64,000 nt of DNA from Novosphingobium indicum (GCF_014645195.1 NZ_BMLK01000007.1:1-64000), one strand, 5' to 3'; positions 1-7,949 are shown, counted from the stretch's first letter. Notes: generated by a model from the sequence alone, not told the origin. Numbers and translations are program-made.

Positions 1-7
1 TCGCCAT
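1..7 (-). CDS. 5' end of a gene leaving the left edge
   Basis: An ATG on the minus strand at 5-7 is preceded, eight bases upstream, by an AAAGGA Shine-Dalgarno-like sequence (about 15-20). Only the first two codons (Met-Ala) lie in the window, so no function can be assigned. The 115 bases between this start and the next gene are AT-richer than their surroundings and would hold its promoter. Confidence 0.35.
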
Positions 8-122
8 ATCGATGGTCCTTTCCATTCCATCTATATGACCTCGCGCACAAAATTACTGACAGGCCCGTCAACCCCGAACCTTATATATTGATTAGACAAG
101 GGGTGCCTGACAGCCGGTCAGT

Positions 123-380
123 TCACTCCCCCGCCTTGTCCATCATGTCCATGAAGTCCCGCGCTGCATTCCGGTCGTCTTCGCTCTTGAAGGCCACGTC
201 CAGATCGGGGGCGCCGCCGAACATGTAGAGCAGGGTCCACAGCGCGAAGCGGCGGCTCCTGTCCTTTTCCATGCCGAAATCGACACGCATCTTTTCGATG
301 CCCGCCTCCAGCGCGCCGGGCGCGATGGCGGCGGGGTCGTCGGTGCCGAAGTAGCGGCGCAGTTGGTCGTCGAAGTCCAT
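123..380 (-). CDS. Small hypothetical protein (85 aa)
   Basis: The protein is short, soluble and acidic, with no signal peptide and no domain I recognise. It starts MDFDDQLRRYFG and contains a hydrophobic core segment (FALWTLLYMFGG) followed by an acidic helix ending in DFMDMMDKAGE. It begins five bases after the stop of the MAPEG membrane protein gene, so the two are almost certainly co-transcribed. A longer reading of this frame back to about 830 would overlap the MAPEG gene in another frame and is not credible. The frame and coupling support a real gene; the function is unknown. Confidence 0.6.
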   Translation of the reverse strand: MDFDDQLRRYFGTDDPAAIAPGALEAGIEKMRVDFGMEKDRSRRFALWTLLYMFGGAPDLDVAFKSEDDRNAARDFMDMMDKAGE

Positions 381-385
381 GGGGC

Positions 386-817
386 TCAGAACAGGGCCAT
401 CGCGGCGCGGGCGACCAGGAACATCAGGCAGAAGGTCGAAAGCGCGAAGAGGCCGAAGCGCAGGTTCAGCTTGTTGATCGTCGCCTGCACCAGCGAGTGC
501 GCGACACGAAAGCCCACATAGGCCCACCCGACCTGTGCATTGAGCCCGTCGCCCTGGCCGATGATGGCAAGCACGATCGCGACCGCATAAAACACCGTAG
601 GTGCTTCGTGCAGGTGATTGTAATTGTGGGCTTTCCACTGGACCTGCGGCGGCAGAAGATTGTCGAGCGAGATGGAAGGATCTTCGGCGAGTTCCTCCGG
701 GTCGACCTTGGCGGCGCTCATCGCCGGGATGCGCGTGCCATAGAGCCAGAACCACATGACCATGGTCCATGCGGCCAGTGCGACCACGGGTTGCAGGATT
801 GCCATTCCGACCGTCAT
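386..817 (-). CDS. MAPEG family membrane protein
   Basis: This is a 143-residue integral membrane protein with four hydrophobic segments (about residues 5-26, 74-90, 96-112 and 120-142). It has the MAPEG (membrane-associated proteins in eicosanoid and glutathione metabolism) pattern: a polar loop with an Asn/His-rich stretch (KAHNYNHLHEAP) before the second helix, and an R-x-x-H-S segment. Bacterial members are poorly characterised, and some bind glutathione. The start follows a GGAGGG ribosome site. It is the first gene of a probable two-gene unit with the 85-aa protein. Family assignment is firm; the substrate is unknown. Confidence 0.85.
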   Translation of the reverse strand: MTVGMAILQPVVALAAWTMVMWFWLYGTRIPAMSAAKVDPEELAEDPSISLDNLLPPQVQWKAHNYNHLHEAPTVFYAVAIVLAIIGQGDGLNAQVGWAYVGFRVAHSLVQATINKLNLRFGLFALSTFCLMFLVARAAMALF

Positions 818-869
818 TGTTTCCCTCCACGTCCGATGATCCGCTTCGTCGGCCCGGGGGCCGGGCTTG

Positions 870-1841
870 TCAATTGTTGCCGGTCAAAACCGCTGCAAAA
901 TCAGCAGCGTCGGTGTTGCCGCCAGTCAGCACAACGGCGGTGCGGGGCTTGAGGTCTACCTTTCCGGCAAGGACAGCGGCGAGCGCAGCAGCCCCGCCGG
1001 GTTCGATGACGAGGTGCAGCCTGTCGAAGGCGAGGCGCTGGGCCGCGCGCACTTCGGTCGGGGTCACCACGAGGCCGAAGGGGCAGCGCTCGCGTAGCAC
1101 CCGAAAGTTGATCGGGCGCGTTGCCATGGTCTGCAGGGAGTCGCACGGCGTCGGCGGCGCATCGGCGGCTACGCTCTGGATCGTGCCGCTGGCGAGGCTG
1201 CGGCAGACATCGTCCCAGCCTTCGGGTTCGACGGGGATTATCGCGGCGTCGGGACAGGCGAGGGCAAGGCCTGCCGTCAGGCCGCCGCCGCCGCAGGGGG
1301 CAATGATGAGGTCGGGTCCGCCCAGACCCAGCGCATCCATCTGCCGGGCGATCTCGATCCCCGCACTGCCTTGTCCCTCGATCACCCAGGGATCGCCATA
1401 GGCATGGACCAGCGTCGCGCCGCGTTCGGCACAGACGCGTTCGGCCACTTCGTCGCGGTCCTCGCCCCCCGGCCGGTCATAGAGCACGACTTCGGCGCCG
1501 AGCGCGCGGGTATTGGCGAGCTTCACTGCCGGGGCATCGACGGGCATGACGATGGTCGCGGCAATGCCCAGCCTGCGCGCGGCCCAGGCCACGCCCTGCG
1601 CGTGGTTGCCGCTCGATACGCCGACGACGCCGCGCGCCCGCTCCTCGGCCGAAAGCGCCGTCAGTCGATGCCAGCCGCCGCGGATCTTGAAAGCGCCGAT
1701 GGGCTGCAGGCTCTCGGCCTTGCACCAGATCGTCTGACCCTCGATCTCGAGCGGCAGCAGCGGCGTGGGCGGCAGGATTTCGGCGATCTTGGCGGCCGCT
1801 TCGGCAACACCGGCGGCGGTCGGGTCTCGGCTTGGCGTCAT
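870..1841 (-). CDS. PLP-dependent threonine/serine dehydratase-like enzyme
   Basis: This is a fold-type II pyridoxal-phosphate enzyme of about 323 residues, related to threonine ammonia-lyase and serine racemase. Visible motifs are the PLP-lysine segment (QPIGAFKIRGG), the substrate loop SSGNHAQGVAWAA, and the glycine-rich phosphate-binding loop CGGGGLTAG. There is no C-terminal ACT regulatory domain, so it resembles the catabolic, short type rather than IlvA. I start it at the ATG at 1839-1841 (MTPSRDP); an in-frame upstream extension reads into low-quality sequence. The exact substrate (Thr, Ser, or a hydroxyaspartate-like compound) cannot be read from sequence. It stands alone. Confidence 0.85.
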   Translation of the reverse strand: MTPSRDPTAAGVAEAAAKIAEILPPTPLLPLEIEGQTIWCKAESLQPIGAFKIRGGWHRLTALSAEERARGVVGVSSGNHAQGVAWAARRLGIAATIVMPVDAPAVKLANTRALGAEVVLYDRPGGEDRDEVAERVCAERGATLVHAYGDPWVIEGQGSAGIEIARQMDALGLGGPDLIIAPCGGGGLTAGLALACPDAAIIPVEPEGWDDVCRSLASGTIQSVAADAPPTPCDSLQTMATRPINFRVLRERCPFGLVVTPTEVRAAQRLAFDRLHLVIEPGGAAALAAVLAGKVDLKPRTAVVLTGGNTDAADFAAVLTGNN

Positions 1842-1920
1842 GGCGGAGGGCGATAGCCTTTGCGCCGTGCGGGGACCAGCGGGTATGTTGCGCCAAGGTA
1901 TCAACCGCCTCCCCACCGCT

Positions 1921-1990
1921 CATCCTGAGCCTGTCGAAGGATGGTTCGGCAGCGCGCTGGTGCGGGGGGCTTCGACAAGCTCAGCCTGAG
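1921..1990. repeat. Sphingomonad-type palindromic interspersed repeat
   Basis: Two inverted arms are visible: CTGAGCCTGTCGAAGG (from about 1926) and GCTTCGACAAGCTCAGCCTGAG (1969-1990), separated by about 28 bases. The core 'TTCGACARGCTCAG' recurs at 44325-44339. Such elements are abundant between genes in sphingomonads. This one lies between the dehydratase start and the stop of the SnoaL-like gene, and is followed by a T8 run (about 1993-2000). Confidence 0.75.
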
Positions 1991-2010
1991 CGGTTTTTTT
2001 GGGGGGGCTG

Positions 2011-2517
2011 TTACCCCCTGATGCGCAATGTGTAGGATGGATCGCTGCGGTCGCGCTTGCCGCCGGTGCTGCCAAGGCCAGCTTCTCCGGACGACAGCGG
2101 ATCGGTGCGCAGGAAATCGAGCACCATCGTGCGCCGGGCGATCCGCCATTCGCCGCCGCGCTTTTCCATGCGGTCGACATAGCGGCCCTGCGCGATGAAG
2201 TCGCGCTCAGGCCCTTCGGCATCGGCGGCGATGCGGTGCGAGGAGGTGGTGTAGTGCTCGGCCCAGGCGGCATCGCCATCGACTTCGACGAGCTGGTTGC
2301 CGGTATTGTGCCATGTCGCGGTGTACTGGCTCAGGATCGTGCGACCGAGCGCGATGAAGGCATCGACATCGAGCTGTTCGTGCAGGCTGATGACGGCATC
2401 GGGATGGAAGCAGCTGCGCATCAGCTCTTCATCCATCCGGTCGTTGGCGCGGCAGAAGCGCACGTGTACGTCCCGGATCTCCGATTCCGCGATCAGGTCG
2501 TCGATGGTCTTGGGCAT
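2011..2517 (-). CDS. SnoaL-like / NTF2-fold protein
   Basis: This 168-residue protein is of the NTF2-like superfamily (SnoaL-type polyketide cyclase/dehydratase-like). It has the typical opening 'IDDLIAESEIRDVHVRFCRANDR', then DEELMRSCFHPDA, a central HNTGN/WAEHYTTSSHR segment and an RY.DR...GEWRIA strand near the C-terminus. The ATG at 2515-2517 follows a GGAGAGGAG ribosome site; the longer reading adds 22 unlikely residues. It lies 83 bases downstream of btaB on the same strand. The family includes ring-hydroxylating dioxygenase subunits and steroid isomerases, so no reaction is assigned. Confidence 0.8.
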   Translation of the reverse strand: MPKTIDDLIAESEIRDVHVRFCRANDRMDEELMRSCFHPDAVISLHEQLDVDAFIALGRTILSQYTATWHNTGNQLVEVDGDAAWAEHYTTSSHRIAADAEGPERDFIAQGRYVDRMEKRGGEWRIARRTMVLDFLRTDPLSSGEAGLGSTGGKRDRSDPSYTLRIRG

Positions 2518-2600
2518 GGGGCGCTCCTCTCCGCTGTGTTTTCTGGTTGCCCACTGGAGACCACAAGGTGCTTCCAGCGGCAACCGCTAAACGCAGGGGA

Positions 2601-3242
2601 TCAGCGGGTGAGGCGCAGAACCTGATAGTAGCCGAAAGGGCCGCGTACGACCTTCGCGCGTAACCCATGCGTGAGCGCGAGCCGCTCCGCCACGCGCGGC
2701 AGGTCGCGGCGAGGCGAGACATGAAAGCGCGCCAGCCAGGCGTCGAGGCCATGGCGCAGGAAGCCCATACCCGAACAGTCGCCGAAGTCGACGACATGAA
2801 GTTCACCGCCGGGCGCCAGCGCGGCAGCGGCACGCTCCAGCGCGGCTTGCCAGTCGGGGATCATCGAGAGGGCATAGGACAGCACCACACGGTCGAACCC
2901 CTCGCGCCCGAACAGCGCCGGGGCATCGAAATCGGTTGCATCGCCCAGCGCCAGCGCGCCGCTGGTGCCCAGCCGCTTGCGGGCGTTCTTGAGCATCTCG
3001 CTCGAGATATCGAGGCCATGGCAGCGCACGCCGGACCATTGCCGGCCGATCAGTTCGAGATTGCGTCCGGTGCCGCAGCCAACCTCGAGCACGGCCATGC
3101 CGGGGCGGCAGTCCAGTTCGCGGATCAGCCGGTCGCGGCCGAACAGGTAGTACTTGCGCGTCGCGTCGTAGATGTGTCGCTGGCCGCGATAGACGCGGTC
3201 CATCAGCGCGGCATGGTCGGGGCTGTGCGGACGGGTCGCCAT
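2601..3242 (-). CDS. btaB: Diacylglycerylhomoserine N-methyltransferase (BtaB)
   Basis: This is a 213-residue class I SAM-dependent methyltransferase with motif I VLEVGCGTGRN (about residue 50), then GLDIS, GDATDF and the VVLSYALSMIPDW segment. The N-terminus (DHAALMDRVYRGQRHIYDATRKYYLFGRD...) matches the pattern I know from BtaB, which adds three methyl groups to diacylglycerylhomoserine to give the betaine lipid DGTS. The gene starts three bases after the stop of btaA, in the same btaA-btaB order as in Rhodobacter sphaeroides. Length (about 210 aa) fits the family. The pairing with BtaA makes the assignment strong; it acts at the inner face of the cytoplasmic membrane. Confidence 0.88.
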   Translation of the reverse strand: MATRPHSPDHAALMDRVYRGQRHIYDATRKYYLFGRDRLIRELDCRPGMAVLEVGCGTGRNLELIGRQWSGVRCHGLDISSEMLKNARKRLGTSGALALGDATDFDAPALFGREGFDRVVLSYALSMIPDWQAALERAAAALAPGGELHVVDFGDCSGMGFLRHGLDAWLARFHVSPRRDLPRVAERLALTHGLRAKVVRGPFGYYQVLRLTR

Positions 3243-3245
3243 GGG

Positions 3246-4502
3246 TCAGTCCTTCAGGATGTAGAGATGAACGCCGCCGTAGATCGAAGAGCGGTCGGCG
3301 AGCGTGGCGGTCTGCGATTCCGCCTCGCGGTAGTCCCAGCGCTCGAGGATCGCTTCGGGCACGCGGCCGGGCAGCAGCGAGGGCTCGGCGGCGGTGCGGA
3401 ACAGGGCGCGCGATCCCGGACGGGCGGTGCGGGTGATCTGGCCCCACAGCTCGGTCAGCTGCGCGTCGGTCATCCAGTCCTGCGCATCGAGCAGGATGTA
3501 GCGGTCGAACGAGGCCGCATCGCTGGCCGCGAGCACATGGGTGAAGTTGGCATGGCGCAGGTCGATGCGGTCGAGCCGTTCGCGCACCTGAGGCAGGTTG
3601 GCGGCCTGCAGATAGGGGGGCAGCGGGGCTTCCTCACCCTTGCCGTAGCCGCGCCCGAAGGCCTGCCAGGCGAAGTAGTTGTCGTTGACCGGGAAATGGC
3701 AGGCCAGCTTTTCGAGACGTGCGCGCAGCACATCGGCCATGCGCTGTTCGCCGGCCAGTGCGTCGTACTGGGCGGGCGGAATGCCGAGGCCGAACAGCGA
3801 GGCGGGGTGGCCCGTCAGCCAGCGCACCAGCCGCCGTTCGAAGATCGGCGCGAAGCGTTCGTCGAACACGCGGCGCTGGTCTTCCATCGTGTCCGCGCCG
3901 AGGATTTCGGCCGGGTCGAGCTTGTAGAGCTTGGCCAGCTTGTGCGCGATGCCGATGAAATTGCCGAGCAGCCCGTGCTTGTACACGCCGCGGGTGAAGG
4001 CCCTGATGCGGCGGCGGCCGACGAGATCGCGGCCTTCCCAGTAGCGGCGCGTGGCTTCGTCCAGATGCGGGGCGAGGCGGTTGCTATAGGTGGCGAGGTT
4101 TTCCGGATGGTCGGCCTCGGCGATGAAGCGGCGCAGATCGGCATAGTCGGTCAGGCGCCGGATCGCCGTGTGCTTCAGGTTGTTGAGCGCGATGTGCGCG
4201 GTGTTGAGGTCGACCACCGTGATCGCAGCGGGATCGGCAGTGAGATAGGAGAGGGCGTTGCACCCGCCGCTGGCGATGGTGATGATGCGGCTGTCCGGCC
4301 CGATCTGCAGCGCTTCCATGTCGGCGACAGGGTCTTCCCATATCTGCACATAGACGAGGCCCTTGAACGCGAGTGCGAACGCCTTGTCCAGCAGGCGCGC
4401 GGCGCGCGGGCTTTCGTGGCGCACGACGGCGCCTGCGATCAGTTCGGTGCCGGTGGAAGTGGATGCGGTCTTCGGCATATGGCTACGGCCCCCCGTGCGC
4501 AT
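3246..4502 (-). CDS. btaA: SAM:diacylglycerol 3-amino-3-carboxypropyltransferase (BtaA, DUF3419)
   Basis: This 418-residue DUF3419 protein would transfer the 3-amino-3-carboxypropyl group of S-adenosylmethionine to diacylglycerol, the first step of betaine-lipid (DGTS) synthesis. Seen in the sequence are an early VYVQIWEDP block (about residue 50), the SAM-binding 'IITIASGGCNALSYL' and 'VVDLNTAHIAL' segments, and a late YILLDAQDWM strand. The ATG at 4502 is preceded by GGAG at eight bases; a second ATG at 4478 is the main alternative. It heads a two-gene operon with btaB. A candidate Pho box lies 43 bases upstream, in keeping with phosphate-starvation control of this pathway in other alphaproteobacteria. 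Confidence 0.88.
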   Translation of the reverse strand: MRTGGRSHMPKTASTSTGTELIAGAVVRHESPRAARLLDKAFALAFKGLVYVQIWEDPVADMEALQIGPDSRIITIASGGCNALSYLTADPAAITVVDLNTAHIALNNLKHTAIRRLTDYADLRRFIAEADHPENLATYSNRLAPHLDEATRRYWEGRDLVGRRRIRAFTRGVYKHGLLGNFIGIAHKLAKLYKLDPAEILGADTMEDQRRVFDERFAPIFERRLVRWLTGHPASLFGLGIPPAQYDALAGEQRMADVLRARLEKLACHFPVNDNYFAWQAFGRGYGKGEEAPLPPYLQAANLPQVRERLDRIDLRHANFTHVLAASDAASFDRYILLDAQDWMTDAQLTELWGQITRTARPGSRALFRTAAEPSLLPGRVPEAILERWDYREAESQTATLADRSSIYGGVHLYILKD

Positions 4503-4544
4503 GGAAAGTGCTCCAGCCCTCTGCGGCGGCGGTGTGACCGGGTG

Positions 4545-4572
4545 ATGACGCGGCCATGGCAGTTTATGACAA
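4545..4572 (-). promoter_or_regulatory. Candidate Pho box upstream of btaAB
   Basis: On the minus strand three heptamers resembling the PhoB half-site CTGTCAT follow one another: TTGTCAT, CTGCCAT and GCGTCAT, with start-to-start distances of 10 and 11 bases. They end 43 bases before the btaA start. The E. coli consensus is two CTGTCAT units 11 bases apart. The match is imperfect in one spacing and in single bases of each unit, so this is a candidate. Confidence 0.5.
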
Positions 4573-4671
4573 TCCCCAACCCGTGATGGACCTGCGCGCC
4601 ACCCGTTGAGTTGTCATGCAGGTACCTTATATGGCCGGGTTTCCCCCCGGCTTCGGCGAAGGAGACGATTT

Positions 4672-5883
4672 GTGAGCAAGGTTCTGGTGATCGGCGCAGG
4701 TGGCGTCGGTTCGGTCGCGGTCCACAAGATGGCCATGAATTCGGACATTTTCACGGATATCCACCTCGCCAGCCGGACGGTGTCCAAGTGTGATGCGATC
4801 GCCGAATCGGTGAAGGCGCGCACCGGCGTTTCGATCACGACGTACGCGATCGATGCCGACGACGTGGCGGCGACGAGCGCGCTGATCAAATCGATCGGCC
4901 CGGAACTCGTCGTCAATCTTGCGCTGCCCTATCAGGACCTCGCGATCATGGATGCGTGCCTGGCGACCGGCACCCACTACATGGACACCGCGAACTACGA
5001 GCCCAAGGACGTGGCCAAGTTCGAATACCATTGGCAATGGGCCTATCAGGAGCGCTTCAAGCAGGCTGGGCTGATGGCGCTGCTCGGTTCGGGTTTCGAT
5101 CCGGGCGTGACCAGCGTCTTCGCGATGTGGCTCAAAAAGCACAAGCTCAAGTCTATCCGCACGCTCGACATCCTCGACTGCAACGGCGGCGACCACGGCC
5201 AGCCCTTCGCGACGAACTTCAACCCGGAAATCAACATCCGCGAAGTAACCGCGCCCGCGCGGCACTGGGAAAACGGCCAGTTCGTCGAGACCCCCGCGAT
5301 GAGCACGAAGCAGAGCTTCGACTTCGAGGGCGTGGGGCCCAAGAACATGTACATGATGTACCACGAGGAACTCGAAAGCCTCGCCAGGTTCGTCCCCGAA
5401 CTGGAGCGCGCTCGCTTCTGGATGACGTTCGGCGATGCCTATATCCAGCACCTCACCGTGCTGCAGAACGTCGGCATGACCCGCATCGATCCGGTGATGT
5501 ACAACGGCGTGGAAATCATCCCGCTGCAGTTCCTGAAAGCCGTGCTGCCCGAGCCTGCCTCGCTGGGTGCCACCACCAAGGGCAAGACCAACATCGGCGA
5601 CATCGCCACCGGCGAGGCGCTCGACGGCAGTGGCGAGAAGACGTTCTACATCAAGAACATCTGCGATCACGAGGCCTGCTACGAGGAAACCGGCAACCAG
5701 GCGGTGAGCTACACCACCGGCGTTCCGGCGATGATCGGTGCCGCCATGATGCTCACTGGCAAGTGGAAGGGCGACGGCGTCTTCAACATGGAGCAGATGG
5801 ACCCCGATCCGTTCATGGACATGCTCAACGAGCAGGGCCTGCCGTGGACGGTTGAGGAACTGAGCGAGCCGCTGCCGTTTTGA
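4672..5883 (+). CDS. Carboxynorspermidine/carboxyspermidine dehydrogenase (saccharopine dehydrogenase family)
   Basis: This 403-residue protein has an N-terminal Rossmann fold (KVLVIGAGGVGSVAVHKMA) and the saccharopine-dehydrogenase-like middle (NLALPYQDLAIMDACL, YMDTANYEP, GSGFDPGVTSVFA). Together with NspC nearby it is best read as CASDH, which condenses putrescine with aspartate semialdehyde and reduces the product to carboxyspermidine. This route makes spermidine without decarboxylated SAM. The GTG at 4672 sits seven bases after GGAG; upstream codons are not protein-like. NspC follows after an interposed DUF559/repeat element. The chance that it is instead a lysine-pathway saccharopine dehydrogenase is small given context. 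Confidence 0.85.
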   Translation: MSKVLVIGAGGVGSVAVHKMAMNSDIFTDIHLASRTVSKCDAIAESVKARTGVSITTYAIDADDVAATSALIKSIGPELVVNLALPYQDLAIMDACLATGTHYMDTANYEPKDVAKFEYHWQWAYQERFKQAGLMALLGSGFDPGVTSVFAMWLKKHKLKSIRTLDILDCNGGDHGQPFATNFNPEINIREVTAPARHWENGQFVETPAMSTKQSFDFEGVGPKNMYMMYHEELESLARFVPELERARFWMTFGDAYIQHLTVLQNVGMTRIDPVMYNGVEIIPLQFLKAVLPEPASLGATTKGKTNIGDIATGEALDGSGEKTFYIKNICDHEACYEETGNQAVSYTTGVPAMIGAAMMLTGKWKGDGVFNMEQMDPDPFMDMLNEQGLPWTVEELSEPLPF

Positions 5884-5898
5884 TGGGATGCTACTTTG

Positions 5899-5970
5899 AA
5901 TCCTCCCCGTTTTTGCCAAAGGCACAAATGGGGAGGTGGCGCGCCAGAAGGGCGTGACGGAGGGGGAATT
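5899..5970. repeat. Left inverted repeat flanking the DUF559 gene
   Basis: A stretch of about 70 bases contains a small hairpin (CCTCCCC ... GGGGAGG) followed by GTGGCGCG...GTGACGGAGGGG. Its reverse complement closely matches the element at 6325-6390, and the same design occurs at 25187-25315. The 3' part also encodes the first residues of the DUF559 protein, so repeat and gene form one unit. Confidence 0.75.
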
Positions 5971-6325
5971 GCCTCGCACGAAGACACCCCGCAACACATC
6001 GAGAGCACGGCAACTGCGCCAGCAGATGTCGCTTCCCGAAGTCTTGCTGTGGAAGCTTCTGCGCAATTCTCCCGATGGTGTGAAGTTCAGGCGGCAGCAT
6101 TCCCTAGCCGAGAGTGTCACGGTCGATTTCTATTGTGCGAAAGCAAGGCTCTGCATCGAGATCGACGGGATGGCACATGACATGGGCGACAATCCCGACC
6201 GTGACGAGCAGCGGGACGCCGTTCTGCGAGAGCAGGGATTGGAAGTAGTACGCATTCCAGCTTCCGACGTGTTGAAATCGCCCGAAGATGTCGCTGAAGG
6301 TTTGGTACAGCTTTGCAAACGCTGA
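5936..6325 (+). CDS. DUF559 endonuclease-domain protein
   Basis: This 129-residue protein has the DUF559 fold (very-short-patch-repair/Vsr-like, restriction-endonuclease superfamily). Seen are the N-terminal basic helix RQLRQQMSLPEVLLWKLLR, then FRRQHSLAESVTVDFYC, the acidic catalytic-like strand LCIEIDG and a D..R/VVRIPASDVL end. The GTG at 5936 lies inside the left repeat arm. The gene is wholly enclosed by two inverted repeats and separates two genes of one pathway (CASDH and nspC). Nuclease activity is inferred from fold; the biological role of these repeat-linked genes is unknown. Confidence 0.8.
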   Translation: MARQKGVTEGELPRTKTPRNTSRARQLRQQMSLPEVLLWKLLRNSPDGVKFRRQHSLAESVTVDFYCAKARLCIEIDGMAHDMGDNPDRDEQRDAVLREQGLEVVRIPASDVLKSPEDVAEGLVQLCKR

Positions 6326-6390
6326 GAACCCCTCCGTCAGCGCTACGCGCTGCCACCTCCCCAAATGTGCTTCGCAAATCTGGGGAGGAC
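6325..6390. repeat. Right inverted repeat flanking the DUF559 gene
   Basis: CCCCTCCGTCAGCGC ... GCTGCCACCTCCCC, followed by a hairpin around GTGCTTCGCAAAT and GGGGAGG. It is the inverted partner of 5899-5970 and nearly matches the right half of the element at 25247-25309. It begins at the DUF559 stop codon and ends 16 bases before nspC. Confidence 0.75.
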
Positions 6391-6406
6391 CGTTAGGAAT
6401 TTTTGT

Positions 6407-7609
6407 ATGGAAACCAGAGCCGGCGATCCGGGCGCTTTCGCCCATTTCGACCTGTCGCGCGTCGACAGTCCCGCTTTCGTGGTCGATGCCGCGAAGCTGC
6501 GTAGCAACCTGCAGATCCTGCAGGACGTGGGCGAGCGTTCGGGCGCGAAGGTGCTGGCCGCGCTCAAGGCGTTCTCGATGTGGTCCACCGCGCCGATCAT
6601 CGGCGAGTACCTCGACGGCGTGTGCACCTCCGGCCTGTGGGAAGCGCGTTTGGCGAGCGAGTTCTACGACGGCGAGATCGCGACGTACTGCGCGGCCTAT
6701 AAGCCCGATGACCTCGATGAGATCCTGCGTCTGTCCGACCACGTGATCTTCAATTCGCCGCAGCAGATCGAGCGCTGCTGGGCGATCATCGAAGCGGCCC
6801 GGGCGCGCGGCGAGGACTTCGACATCGGTCTGCGCATCAATCCGATGCAGCCCGAGGGCGAAGTGCCCAAGTACGATCCCAGCGCGCCGCATTCGCGGCT
6901 GGGTTTCCCGATCAACCAGCTGACCGACGAGCACGTCGAGATGATCGACGGCATCCACTTCCACAACTTGTGCGAGCAGGACTTCGCACCGCTCCAGCGG
7001 ACGTGGGACAAGGTGTTCGATTTCCTCGAACCCTATTTCGGCCAGTTCAAGTGGCTCAACATCGGCGGCGGACACCATATCACCCGCGCCGACTACCAGC
7101 GCGAGGAGCTGGTGCAGTTCCTCTCCGACATGGCCGAGGACACCGGCGCCGAGATCTACATCGAGCCGGGCGAGGCCGTGGCGCTCGATGCCGGTATTCT
7201 AGTGGGCACCGTGCTCGACGTGGGCTGGAACGACATGCCCGTCGCCGTCGTCGATGTCTCGGCTACCTGCCACATGCCCGACGTGATCGAGGCGCCGTAC
7301 CGGCCTGCCATGCTGGGCGAGGTACCGGCTGAAGACCACGGCATGATCGACGAGGGGCAGGGCGGGGCCGTCCGCCTCGGCGGGCCGTCGTGCCTCGCCG
7401 GGGACGTTATCGGCGACTACCGCTTTCCCGAGCCCGCCAAGCCCGGCACGCGTTTCGCGTTCCTCGATCAGGCGCACTATTCGATGGTGAAGACCACCAC
7501 GTTCAACGGCGTGCCGCTGCCCTCGATCTGGCTCTGGGATTCGGAAACGGACTCGCTCGAGTGCATTCGCAAGTTCGACTACGAAGACTTTAGAAACCGC
7601 CTGAGTTGA
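6407..7609 (+). CDS. nspC: Carboxynorspermidine/carboxyspermidine decarboxylase
   Basis: This 400-residue PLP enzyme of the alanine-racemase-fold decarboxylase group converts carboxyspermidine (or carboxynorspermidine) to spermidine (or norspermidine). Visible features are SPAFVVDAAKLRSNLQIL, the PLP lysine in VLAALKAFS (about residue 49), HFHNLCEQD, the glycine loop LNIGGGHHI, YIEPGEAVALDAG, and the C-terminal LGGPSCLAGDV segment carrying the active-site cysteine. The family match is strong over the full length. It is the second step after the dehydrogenase upstream; the putrescine precursor would come from the decarboxylase that follows at 7974. Confidence 0.92.
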   Translation: METRAGDPGAFAHFDLSRVDSPAFVVDAAKLRSNLQILQDVGERSGAKVLAALKAFSMWSTAPIIGEYLDGVCTSGLWEARLASEFYDGEIATYCAAYKPDDLDEILRLSDHVIFNSPQQIERCWAIIEAARARGEDFDIGLRINPMQPEGEVPKYDPSAPHSRLGFPINQLTDEHVEMIDGIHFHNLCEQDFAPLQRTWDKVFDFLEPYFGQFKWLNIGGGHHITRADYQREELVQFLSDMAEDTGAEIYIEPGEAVALDAGILVGTVLDVGWNDMPVAVVDVSATCHMPDVIEAPYRPAMLGEVPAEDHGMIDEGQGGAVRLGGPSCLAGDVIGDYRFPEPAKPGTRFAFLDQAHYSMVKTTTFNGVPLPSIWLWDSETDSLECIRKFDYEDFRNRLS

Positions 7610-7751
7610 CCCGACCCTCCATCTCACCGTAGCCACGTGCGACCCCAGCGGGGCGAGTCGCCCGGAGCGATTTTCCTGCTGACGCGTTGTAGTGCTTGCC
7701 GCCGTGCGCCCAGGGCGCACCGAACCGCATCAGCCTGTCTTGGAGAGGACT

Positions 7752-7949
7752 ATGCCCCATTCTGCGCAAAGCTCTGTATTTGCTTGGAATCCGGCAAAGG
7801 ACGGAGATACCGTGCCGCACCCGTGGCAGGTACATGACATTTTTGTGAAATCGCCGGGTTTTCACTTGCGATTCACGAGTGCGGGCCTATATGCGGCCCC
7901 TCGCTGCCCCATGGGGACTTCCAAACCGCAAGGCAGCTTTTGTCGTTAA
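7752..7949 (+). CDS. Possible leader ORF of the decarboxylase gene (65 codons)
   Basis: An ATG at 7752, preceded by GGAGAGG, opens a 65-codon frame that stops at 7947-7949, 24 bases before the decarboxylase start. It starts MPHSAQSSVFAW, contains FVKSPGFHLRF, and reads through both arms of a terminator-like hairpin. It has no domain similarity that I recognise. Its value may be regulatory: translation would disrupt the downstream RNA structure. Enterobacterial speF is controlled by an ornithine-sensing leader peptide, but this one shows no clear sequence likeness to it. Moderate to low confidence as a translated ORF. Confidence 0.4.
   Translation: MPHSAQSSVFAWNPAKDGDTVPHPWQVHDIFVKSPGFHLRFTSAGLYAAPRCPMGTSKPQGSFCR

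Noticed and set aside
2667..4586. A 639-codon plus-strand frame across btaB and btaA
   Set aside because: Composition is the usual antisense type (A, R, G, V, Q) and both btaA and btaB have diagnostic family motifs on the other strand.
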